Shown: in pieces, positions 54,113 to 64,000 of the stretch | Numbering within the stretch: position 1 is the first letter of the stretch | How the letters are laid out: every line of letters starts with the position of its first letter | Source of the DNA: Hydractinia symbiolongicarpus | Lineage: Eukaryota; Cnidaria; Hydrozoa; Anthoathecata; Hydractiniidae | Assembly (NCBI RefSeq): GCF_029227915.1 | Contig: NC_079882.1 | Span: 11,656,001 to 11,720,000 of the forward strand | Length of the DNA: 64,000 nucleotides | Direction: 5' to 3' | Made by a program: the position numbers and the translations under genes | Notes under the pieces: generated by a model | What the model was told of the DNA's origin: nothing | The model's input: the letters and a program-made list of their open reading frames with translations, nothing else | The model's database searches: none

Positions 54113-57100
54113 TTACGTCGATGTGAACTTTCGATCTTTTAATTTTCGAATTCTCCGAACAGCATCTTTATGTTTTTTTCGTGAGTCCTGAAAATAGACA
54201 CATCTTATAATTACATTTAAAATATACGTTAAAAATGCACCCTAATGTATCTATTTTGATAACTGGCGACAAAAGGGAACTTGCACCTGACTATTTCTCA
54301 AAAAGTTAAATTCATCACGTGGATAGGTTTAAGTAGCAAATGACTTTAAACTCATAATCTGACTTTAGAGTATTTTCGAAAATAGTTTATTCTGTTTAAT
54401 TTTATTTTTGACCTTCTGTTTTGGACTCGAGAAAAATTTAAACTCCCCCCCCCAGCAAACCGCCATTAACACAAAAGTAAAAGCAATCGTTGGAAAACTT
54501 TTTTACACCGTTTAATTCAAAATGTCCATGTGGGGCCCCGGTGGTAGTAATTATTATTATAACAAATATTATCGGATCTTGATCAACATATACACACTTT
54601 AAATTTAAATCATACTTCGTATAAATTTTTTCGAAGGGCTTCCCATTGACTGGTAATTTCTTCTATTGTGTTTGTTCGAACAAAATCCTTTCCTACGTAA
54701 AAATAAACAAACAGCATTACTCATCTCTCACCATCATCTCTCACCAATTCAATAAAATATATCAGCAACAACATGCAAAAAAATCAACAACATTCAAGAT
54801 TACCAATTTTGAAACGTTCATCATCTTTGGTAAAGAAGAAAGTAACACATTTTTCATCTGTTTCATCTACTTCTACTGTTTCTTCTAAAGTTTCTTGCAT
54901 TTCTTCATCAACGGGATTTTTTGCAGCCTCATCAAGTGCTTTCATCCAACTCACTTCTTTAGTTGATACTTTCTTCTCCTCTTCTATTTCTTCTTCTTCT
55001 TGTACCTCGTTTTCTTCCATGTTTGAAGCAGAACTCAGAAACGAAAATGTTTCCTAGGACAAAAACATTAGAAAGGAATGGAAATTTTCCTTAAAAATAA
55101 GATTTCTTGCACGACTTACAAAAAAGATAAAAGCTTGTTCCCATTTGGTTGAGTTTTTCAATATAATGCAAAAACCATACAACTGAAATGCGTGTTTGTT
55201 TGTTAAAACCTTCTCAATAAAATTTAGTAAAATAAAATTAGAATTCACATGCATGTGGGATTTGCATTTCATACTCATTAGCGGAATATAATATTTACGT
55301 TCCCTAATTACGCAAAATACACTTCTTAAATTTTACCAAAAATATTCCAATAACAGCTTTGTACGATTCCTGAATAAACACATGATGGTAGCTTTAAAAT
55401 TTTACTTTTTTTAAAAGACTTTCGAAGAATCTGGGATGTTTAGGGATATAATATTAGGAAAATTTTATGATGAAATGAAGAGTTATGAAATGTACTTGAT
55501 ATTTTGCTTTGAAAGAACAAAATAAATAAATTTGTATGTATCACATAAGCAAAGAAGATTAATAATCTTGGTTCTAAATGTTAGGTTATTTAAGTGATTA
55601 TAGAAGATGTGGGCACACCTCCCTCAAATGTAACCAAAATTGCCCTCACTCCCTTTTAGGATGATTTCCCAGTAAGGAGAGAAATGGAATTTTTGAAGAA
55701 AACCTACCAAAAATTTCAAACAGAATGTTATTAGAATGGACTTAATAACCATTGTAAACACTCTAAAGTTTAACTTTATCGAAACAAGCATTAAATTTTT
55801 TTTCTACCTGTTTCGAACCACTGAAAAGGTCTTTCAAAGATTTATTAACTGAAAAAAATTGTTCAGTGGAAACCGTTGGCTCCATATTTTTCTTCTCCCC
55901 TTCCTTCTTCTTCTTCTCCTCCTCCTCCTCATCTTCTTCTTCTTCATCGCCACTATCATTTATCTGTCGTTCAGTTTCTTTCTTTTTCGCAATTTCAAAC
56001 TTCTCGTGATTCTCACTGGTGGGATCATATCGTTCGAATGTTTTGTCTCTGTAATAAAAATATGAAGTGCGGAGTAAACAAAATACAAGATGCAGGGGCT
56101 GCATGTCAATGTCAATTACACATCACTGCACTATCTCGCATGTCAATGTTCATTACACATCATTTATTAACTGGGTCATTTCACAAAACCTAAAAATTGA
56201 TTTATAGTTGTTCCTGGCGTGAGGGATACGATGCATGGCTATGATACTTACTTAGGCCATTTCTCGACATTAGCGTTTAAAGAATCCTATGAAATCCTTA
56301 TTATGGAGGAATTCATTAGGATTATTCTTAGAATTTAAACACAACACAACTTTATTTCGTTGAAAGGAATCATTTCGCAAAAAAATTTCTAAAAAACTTT
56401 TGTATTTCGCATCAATAAATCATTTTGTGTTAATTCACTAGCTGTTAAATCGTCAAACTAAATATTTTTATTCAAGGCATAATGGCTCAGTTGGCTAACG
56501 CGTCGTAACGTGAACTCGTAAAAAAAGCTCGTTGATGACGTCGCAATTGACCATTTGGGACATAGGTATAAGTTGGAAACCAATACTAAGCTCGCAGGCG
56601 AGATAGTAATAACATAATAAACTCATCAATTTTTAAGGGCATCTATTAAAGTCAGGCTTTTAAAACAGCCTACACCTTTAGTGACAACGTCATCGTCAGT
56701 TACATTATAAGCTGGTGCAACATAGATTGTATGTTTTCTTGAAACATTTCGAATATGTTTGAAGTTTCTTATCAAAACGTTGTTGATGTTAACCTGCTTT
56801 CATAATGTAAAGCACTCAATTGGGACCCTGAAACCGATTTTTAAAATAAATATCTGAGGAAACAATTTTAAATAACGGGAAATACAGCCCATCGTTTATT
56901 GTGGAGAGTTCACTATTAAAAAATATATGTTGATTTGTTATTTATGGTGACCTGCTTTTGTTGGACATACTAAGTTGTCAAAAGGCAGCACAACAGCCAA
57001 CTTCGCAATATCAACCAGAAAAGTCAAATTGAAAAATTCGAGCAGCGAATAATAACACATAAATAAGTATATCTATATTTTGGAACTGATACAGTCTGCT

Positions 57101-60100
57101 TTGTTTTAAAGAAGCTACATCAAGACTATATCAAGTGTGTAGATATAAATGATTATATTTTACAAATTTTCTGATTTAGAATGTTCAGCCACAATATATT
57201 GATGAAGTACACACTTTTACATAAGAACCAATAAAAAGAAATTGACCTGATTTTGGCATTATTTTTAATATGTTTATGAATAGTGAATATTTCTTCGGAG
57301 AATTGTAAATTCATAAATAGTTGGTTAGTTAGCTACAGGTTGGAAGCCAATGCTATTCTCGCAGGCGGAATAGTAATTAGACTAACCTTGTGTTTTTCTT
57401 CTGCTTTGCGCCACTTTCATCCAAGGATTTACCCAGGACCTGCTCGAGAACATTCAAATTCATTTGTTTCTCTTGATGCAAATCGTCCGTATCCAAACTA
57501 TCCATGTTTTCACTATTATTGTTTTTGTCTGCCTGTTTATCTTCACCATTTTCAGCAAACCTTTCATCAAGTCGAAAACGTTCATCTCCACCAAAGCGTT
57601 GTTGCAATTTGAAGAGCTAAGAGAAGTTAAGAAAGTTGAAAATGCTCTATTTGCAGTAACGTAAATATTTTATTGCAATACTTATTCATACACTTTCTAC
57701 CTACTACCATATTTTCATTTTGCACGAAATATTTCCATCTACGTAATACAATGTTAAAACGAATGACTAAAAATAAAAATAGTCTACCAAAATATCCCAA
57801 TAAAACATTCTATACTAACCTTTTGACCTTTCTCTCCTTGAAATTGTGGTTTTAACTGAATTCCTCCAAACTCCTCATCTTCACTTTCACTATCATCAAA
57901 TAGCTGAAATATAAACACAAAAATAGAAGTAAAACAACCTTCAAACATACAAAACAAACAAACAAACAACAAACAAAAATAAACAAACAAACGAAAATAA
58001 ACAAACAAACAACAAACAAAAATAAAACAAACAAACAACAAACAAAAATAAACAAACATGTAAAACAAGAAAAGAAAACATAACAAAACAAGCAAGCAAG
58101 CAAACAAGTAAACAAACATACATTCTTTTTAAAGGACTCTTCATCAGAATTACCATCGCTCATTAATGTTGACTGTGTAGAAATACCGCATGGATCCACA
58201 TTCTCGCTTTCACTTTCGCTTTCACTTTCACTAAAAACAATTCGATTAAGGCCTGAATTGGAGGATGTGTCAATACTTCTTAACGCTGCTTGTACAGCTT
58301 CTTTGTTTTGGAGACTTTTTTGTTCTCGCAGCTTCAGTGAATTGATTCTAGCTTCTTCTGACAAGATTTTTTGTTGTTGATTAATTTCCTTTCTTTGAGA
58401 AGCAGGCTTCTGTTTTTGAGTAGTCCTACTAGAATCAACACTGTCAGCTGACGCATTATCTTCTGTGCTCTGGGATTTCGTTTTTTCACTTTTACCTATA
58501 GTTTCTACTTTGTTCTGTTGTACAATAATACTTTGATCAGAAGATTCACTTTCACTTTGAGAGCTATCATCATCTTTTTTCACAACACTCGACGTGACGT
58601 CATAACTGTAAAGTGTAGTACTATTTTTTAAATTGTCGAAAGTAAAGTCAAATAAATTAACATTTTCATATTCTGATTCCGAGTTATTGTCGTCACTTCC
58701 GGGATGTAAAATATGTGGAGTGGGCGACTTCTGTACTACTTCCTCGATTCTAACTGAATTAGATTTGCTTCTGTTAAGCAATTGTTCCACAATACTCATG
58801 CTTAAAATATTATCATTGGGAACATCTTCACTGTCACTGCTTTCATTTTTCCCTACTTCAATGGACTCAGTAAAAATACATTCCTTCTCTACATTTCGAG
58901 AATCTTCTTTTGTGTTACTTTCTTCATTGAAGGAAATCGAATCTAATGGAAGCATTGTGGTTTTAATTGGATCTTTTTTAACACCAAAACTTTTAAGGTT
59001 TTCTTTTTTTTGACTGGGTGTTTCTTGGTCAGCATTTTTAAGCCCAATTTTATTTTTTGTTTTTGGCGTAACGTCTTCTTTATCCGTTTTTTTATTTTTC
59101 TTTGCAGAAGAAACGCTTTCTTGAAATTCGCCATTTGTATTGTGTTTCACTGAAGAGCATTCGTTATGACAATGTTTAAACTCGTTCTCAACATCAGAAT
59201 CTCTTTTTTTCTTTTTGGAGCGTTTATGTTCTTCAACATCGTGGTGTTTCTCCTTCTTCTTTTTTCTTTTCTGATTTTTCATGATACTGTCATCACCCTG
59301 GTCATCATTCAGGGTCCACGTTAGGTCAGAAATATCAGCTTCGAACTCAGTTTCATTTAAAGTAATCTTTTTAAGACAATGGCAATGTTTTGAAGGATCG
59401 ACTTTTACAAGCTTTTGACCAGCCCATTTCCGTATTGCTACAACAGGAAGAGGTCTGCCGTATTTACCAACAACCCAATCCTTTTCACCCTGCACAGGAG
59501 TACCTGGCACTGCTCTTTTCATTGCAGATGATTTACTCACAAATTCCTCGTATTTCTTCATTGGTTCAACACGGTTTCTTTTTGATTTTTTAATAAATTG
59601 CTCAGGATAACTTCTCTCCTTCTCAAGTCTAAATAAAAAGTCGTCAAAAAATAAATAGGTAAATCAAAATGTTAACTAATTGTAATATTATCATTTTTTA
59701 ATGTTTACCTTGCCATAAAATCTTCTTTAGCCAATTGCACCTTTAAGCTATGTCCCTTCCATTTGGTTCCACCAAATAATGCAAAACCTGTAAGGAGAGT
59801 GAGAACTACTTTTTATTTTTTTTATAAAAAGCCAAGACCTTTAATTATTTGTATTTTTTCAATACTGCATTTGAAATGTAAGTCAGTCAGTGGAAGTCTA
59901 TTGATAACTCCATATTTCACAGATACATACATTTGTTTAGCTTTGACAAGGTGCTTTCTAAACTGACATAACCAAACGTCTTTGAAACATGACCTGGAAT
60001 GCAAAATAATATAATGAATTAATCTGTCCCTGGGCTGCTAAGGCAAGGGGATTGATAGATTAATGAAATAAATCTGAATTTATGTTCTAGCACATTCGCT

Positions 60101-61931
60101 GATGAACAATTAGGATACAGCTTATTTTTAAGCTTGTTGACAAATAAAACTATTAAAATGCAATTATTTCACAACATTGCATTTGCTTATGCACTCAATC
60201 CTCATCTGTATCAGCCTGTATCAGTCAGTATTGCATTTATATTTTTAGGCCACCACATTGTATTTCATTTCATTTTAGAATAAAAGCATGGTTTTTGCAA
60301 ACCTGGATCTAATATCCATGTTTGCAACTACAATTCACATATTACATAAACAGATGGTTATTAAAGTTGATGTTTTGTCCCATTCAAGGAGGAATGCATA
60401 CATACCCTCATCATCTTTTCGCTGTATAACAACTACATCAGTCACATTTCCAAAACTTTTAAACTTTCCACTAAAAATTAAACAATTTAAGTTTTAATTG
60501 CTGACAATGACTTGGAAAGAAGAGCCTTTTTTCACTTGAGTGCACACATTATGTTCTTCTTGCCTAAATGTGTAGTGGGGGATGGAGCCCCCTACAACCT
60601 TGTGGTTAGTATATAGAAACATTGGCCATTGTCTTATGTTGTATAAGGGTTCACATTAATTTTCAATGCTAACAAGGACTCGGTTGCCTTTTTAAACTAA
60701 ACTATAGTACTGGTCATATGAATTTTAGCAGCTGAGTGATACTTCACTCGCCTTGATTGTCGCCAGTGCGTGATAAATTTCATGCGTCTTGACTTAATTG
60801 AGGAGAGTGATTATTCAGTTTTCATAATTTGAGGCGCGTGATAACACATATGAAAAGTGTGGTCGTCTGGGAGGCCTACTGAGTAATGGAATGTATTTGC
60901 ATCTTTAATAAAAGACCGTCTCAAAATTTCCATACGTAATTCGTATAATTCGTATCGAAACTTTGTATCAATGATTCATCAGGCCTTAAAATTAGAAAAA
61001 AATTACCGACAAGTCAGTCTGACCTTCATCGTCACAGAGAATACTGCGAGAAGAGTGCGCACCCATGCAAGTTAAATATAACCAGAACATGGGAGAGGTT
61101 AGGTGTCCTGTACCTTAATACAGCTTTAGGACGAATGTTCTCGTGATGTAATACGAAAGAAAAAACATGTTGAATAAAGTTTAAAAAATCTTTTTAAAAG
61201 GGGAAAGAGAAATCAAATATATTTAGTAATAATAATCGAAAAAATTGTATATCGTATTAAAAAGAAGTCCAGAAGTTCTGTCTCCCACACGACACAGTAG
61301 GCAATAAGTCAGCCCTGCCCTCGGTTTTGTGAGAAGAGATGTTCTGCGAAGACTCCAACAATTGAGTCTCATGTACAGTTTTGTTTCATGTTAAGCTGTG
61401 CCAGTGACAAGCATTTTTGGAGCACGCCATCGGCAACTTCCGGAATATACAACCTAATGATGCCCTAACCTAATTAATTCATCTCTAAACATAAAAAGCC
61501 AGTAACATTCCAAAAGAACAACAGGTGTTATTATGCAAGCAACGTATTTAATTTCTAAGAATAATTTTAACATTTTTAATTAATAACATTTTTAAACGCG
61601 CATGTTTTTCATTCAAATTCGGAACCTTAAGTCATTTTTTTCTTTGATTATTAGAATAGTAAATAATTACTTTATATAAAAGACATTTCAGGTGCACATT
61701 ATTAAAATGACTAAAGTGCTTTTAGTGCGTGATTGAAAACGCTGCTCCATTGTTGCAGGAGCGTGCAGAATCGGAGGCGCGATCGCGCACCTAATAAGAC
61801 CAGGACTGTAGTAATTACTTTCACAGAGTAGTTATTTATTATGAAAACTATTTTTACCTTAGATCTTCTTTTGTAACTGAAGGAAACAATCCGCCAACAA
61901 ATACTCTATAGGATGAAAGTTGTTGTTCCAT
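54113..61931 (-). CDS. NOL8: NOL8, nucleolar RRM protein, complete, 11 exons
   Basis: Exons in coding order: 61858-61931, 60406-60470, 59931-59993, 59709-59787, 58122-59628, 57820-57903, 57387-57616, 55808-56048, 54804-55053, 54616-54692, 54113-54187; 2,745 nt, 914 residues (human about 1,170). An N-terminal RRM covers residues 1-94: RVFVGGLFP (RNP2), KTFGYVSL (RNP1-like), KVQLAKEDF. Then the family block WVVGKYGRPLPV, DPSKHCHCLKKI, LTWTL; a long Lys- and Ser/Glu-rich disordered middle; and conserved C-terminal landmarks RIVFSESESESE, LKPQFQGEKGQK, RFGGDERFRLDERF, ERYDPTSENHEKFE, VTFFFTKDDERF and SRKKHKDAVRRIRK. NOL8 works in the nucleolus in ribosome biogenesis (family knowledge). Strongly charged acidic and basic runs fit a nucleolar scaffold. 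The 1.4-kb first intron and 1.3-kb eighth intron hold no recognised gene. Confidence 0.94.
56477..56525 (+). repeat. tRNA-like SINE head fragment (A-box) in a NOL8 intron
   Basis: Begins GGCATAATGGCTCAGTTGG, a perfect fit to the Pol III A-box (TGGCTCAGTTGG), as at the head of tRNA-derived SINEs. No good B-box (GGTTCGANNCC) follows, so it is a fragment and not a tRNA gene. Confidence 0.45.
56569..56612. repeat. Dispersed repeat copy 1 (GTTGGAAACCAAT...CTCGCAGGCG)
   Basis: Shares about 40 bp, with a few differences, with 57,337-57,378 in the same orientation; both lie in the same NOL8 intron. Probably two copies of one interspersed element. Confidence 0.6.
57337..57378. repeat. Dispersed repeat copy 2, partner of 56,569
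   Basis: GGTTGGAAGCCAATGCTATT followed by CTCGCAGGCG and a TAGTAAT tail; same order as the copy 770 bp to the left. It ends about 10 bp before the NOL8 exon at 57,387. Confidence 0.6.
57945..58119. repeat. (AAAC)n/(AACAAAC)n simple repeat in a NOL8 intron
   Basis: Long run of CAAA/AAACAAAC units with interspersed AAAAT. On the minus strand it reads GTTT repeats, which lack stop codons in the upstream exon's frame. Confidence 0.9.
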
Positions 61932-63238
61932 TAACGTCTTTACTCTTTATTGTTTATAGAAATAATAAAGTAATAAACTTGAATTATGTATTTTCTTAGC
62001 AAACAAGAAGCAGTAAGAGCTCCACTGGGCAATCACAAACATGCTATGTGATGCTAAAAATAAATTAGTAAGCTTCCCACTGGGTTAGTATAATTATTTA
62101 ACTGCCTAAATTTAAGTTCTATCAACGTTTAAAATATTCTCTTTGTTGTGTCTATGTTTTCACATGTTAAGATGAAAAGATCATCATGTTTTCTAGCTAT
62201 GTGTATATCTGAAACAAACCGATTTCAAGATTTTAGCTACAAACGTAGATTTCAGGGCAGCATTCAGCTCAAGCCAGGTAGTTGTGGCTAGCCTTATTTA
62301 TTCTTATTCTTTTAAAGTTTGGTATATTATTTATTTTTATGTTGGGGTTGTGGCTCCCTAGCTTGCTTGTTAGCTACATCTGGCTAAAGAGTAAAAGTAG
62401 CCAAATGCAGTTTGGCTAGCTACAACAAAATTTTTAATCAATATTTCTTATGCTAAATGTAGTTAGTGGGTAGCGTTACCTTTTATCACTGTCACAAAAA
62501 CTTACTCTGCAAAATAAAATTGTTGAGAGACCTTAATTCTAATATAATTTTAAAACTTTAAAGATTCACGATGGGTTGCGTTGAGAAAACATGTTTTGTG
62601 AAGAAGGGGGCAACTAACAAAAAAAGGTGCTAATGCAGTTATTCTGTAGAAATACATCTGGTGATGGCAAGCCCCAGCTAGTATTAATTTCTAAAAAGAA
62701 TATAAAAAAAGAAAAATGAAACATTATGCAAGTTTAAGATAATACCATGTAATAATATATACCTATTTATTTGAAATGATGGAACAACAGTGTAGAAGTT
62801 CTGTACAAAACAGGCTACTAGCGAACTTGAAAGTTATAGGGAACAAAATTAAAATCTTTTAACCTGCAAGGGCTTTTTATTTTATTATGTCTTAAGGACC
62901 AGATTTTTAGGAAATAGCAAAAAAAATTTGTATACATAAAACACTGAGTAAAAAATTCAGCTGTTTGGACAGCTAAAAAATGGTTACTGCTACCTAAAAT
63001 TTATATATTATTTAATTTTTTTCCATAATTACGTTTTTCCTTTAAAAAAAAGAAAGATAAAATAGGGTTATTGATATTGCAGCAGAAAAAGATGCATAAA
63101 CTTTCGACTTTACACATAGTAATCTATGTGTGATTCAGCACTCGCAGGGGTAAATTTTCCTGATCAAGCCGAAAACATTTAGCATGAATTTTTATAATTT
63201 AAAATGCTGAATTACGAGGATTTCATTAACATTAATGT
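61932..63238. other. Upstream region of NOL8, no gene seen
   Basis: 1.3 kb AT-rich. No coding exon, TATA box or structured RNA was recognised. Confidence 0.45.
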
Positions 63239-63239
63239 A

Positions 63240-63352
63240 CTACCGTATTTTCCGGTATATAACCCGCACATCGTATAACCCGCATCTTAGCTTTTTTAGG
63301 GAGTTATAAACTAGATGCTATCACATAGCCCGCACCTTCGTATAACTTGCAT
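63240..63352. repeat. MITE-like fragment with CCGTATTTTCCGGTATATAACCCGC-type repeats
   Basis: Contains TACCGTATTTTCCGG followed by three or four spaced copies of TATAACCCGC / ATAGCCCGCA. Phrases of this kind are widespread in animal genomes as ends of DNA-transposon-derived repeats. There is no coding. Confidence 0.55.
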
Positions 63353-63644
63353 AAAATTTCAATCGATGTGTTTTACTTCAGCGTATTTTTACTTACCCTA
63401 ATCATTTTATAAACATGTGCGCATGTTCTGTTTTTTTCAAGATGGAGACAAGTGGGGGATGTTGACACTCGTGAACCCCAAACACGAGAACCGAAGTGTC
63501 TGAACTAGCGACTCTCTCAGTCTTAACTTCCTTGTCTCCGATTACCGAAATAATAATGAATTGAAATTAATTTGACAATGCTGTTTTCCTTTTATTTGTA
63601 AACATTAGTTTCAGCCAATAATATCTCTGCTTTATGCAATTAAA

Positions 63645-64000
63645 CATCATCATCATCATTCTTGGCTTAACGTCCGTTTTCCATGCTAGCATGGGTTGGA
63701 CGGGGTATATTAATGACCCTCTTCCAATCTGATCTAGACTGTGTTAGATCTAAACTCAACTTCCTCTGTATCAAGTCTGTCCTTATAACCTCCTGCCAAG
63801 TCTTTCTGGGTCTGCCTCTGGGCTTTGCCCCAGGAACTATCAAGTCTCTACACTTTATTACCCAATTATCCTCCTCCATTCTTTCCAAGTGCCCCAGCCA
63901 ATTCAATCTTCTTATCTGGATAACATCTTTAATTCTACGGAGACTTAGCCTGCTTCTTAGCTCATCTGAATTCTTTCTGTCTCTCAGACTGGCGTTACAC
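63645..64000 (-). mobile_element. 3' end of a non-LTR retrotransposon with (ATG)n tail, continues past the right edge
   Basis: On the minus strand the coding segment ends at 63,667, followed by a short conserved 3' sequence and a (ATG)n microsatellite (CAT repeats, 63,645-63,659). The 3' sequence contains the perfect palindrome CCATGCTAGCATGG (about 63,680-63,693), a stem that could be recognised by the element's reverse transcriptase. Confidence 0.75.
63667..64000 (-). CDS. Non-LTR retrotransposon reverse transcriptase C-terminal region, partial
   Basis: Open from the window edge to the stop at 63,667 (about 110 residues): SLRDRKNSDELRSRL, RRLNWLGHLERMEEDNW, KPRGRPRKTWQEVIRTDL. The pattern WxGHxxRM...GRPxxTW is the standard C-terminal tail of many animal LINE reverse transcriptases. 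No stop or frameshift in the visible part. The catalytic domain lies beyond the right edge. Confidence 0.75.
   Translation of the reverse strand, partial: CNASLRDRKNSDELRSRLSLRRIKDVIQIRRLNWLGHLERMEEDNWVIKCRDLIVPGAKPRGRPRKTWQEVIRTDLIQRKLSLDLTQSRSDWKRVINIPRPTHASMENGR

Noticed and set aside
56477-56560. Possible tRNA gene
   Set aside because: A good A-box only; no B-box, no acceptor-stem pairing and no anticodon arm.

Overview
This is a metazoan nuclear genome window, strongly AT-rich, with short exons, many introns and a large load of degraded transposons. Early-branching animal, probably a cnidarian (hydrozoan-like), is my inference. It rests on base composition, intron density, stand-alone P2X7-type intracellular domain copies, and DIRS, Penelope-like, CR1-like and pogo elements together. 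No rRNA, tRNA, CRISPR or prokaryote-type operon structure was seen.

Layout: 1-8,659 (-) is the first 438 codons of a NEK1-type kinase that runs off the left edge; its introns hold a Penelope-like GIY-YIG relic (-) and a broken P2X7-ballast-like copy (+). 10,848-11,662 (+) is a two-exon gene of unknown function. 12,403-19,124 (+) is a complete 17-exon secreted M13 (neprilysin/ECE-like) metallopeptidase of 759 residues. 20,177-23,199 (-) is a complete 9-exon POLR1E (RPA49, RNA polymerase I). 24,130-30,159 (-) is a complete 17-exon CLPB, a mitochondrial ankyrin-AAA+ disaggregase, with a second P2X7-like copy (+) in its fourth intron.

31.4-42.9 kb is a transposon nest. A DIRS-type tyrosine-recombinase retroelement (-) is split by a pogo/Tigger-like DNA transposon (33,623-41,658) with perfect 25-bp inverted repeats and a TA target duplication. 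The pogo element is itself interrupted by a defective CR1-like LINE (about 33.87-37.85 kb) carrying a 2A-like motif. Taking the pogo element out at its TA restores the DIRS RNase H reading frame, which fixes the order of insertion. The pogo transposase looks intact over four exons.

43-50 kb has no gene I can defend beyond one doubtful Cys-rich terminal exon, plus short foldback repeats. 50.5-51.5 kb (+) is a small gene with a TATA box, a 5' UTR exon and a single coding exon for a secreted protein with symmetrically spaced cysteines. 54,113-61,931 (-) is a complete 11-exon NOL8 (nucleolar RRM protein). The right edge is the 3' end of another LINE (-).

Functionally the host genes are unrelated housekeeping or secretory genes in ordinary eukaryotic order: ciliary/DNA-damage kinase, extracellular peptidase, Pol I subunit, mitochondrial chaperone, ribosome biogenesis factor. 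POLR1E and NOL8 both act in the nucleolus, but nothing shows joint regulation. Exon boundaries were read by eye from GT/GC-AG signals and codon phase; every joined gene keeps phase across all junctions.
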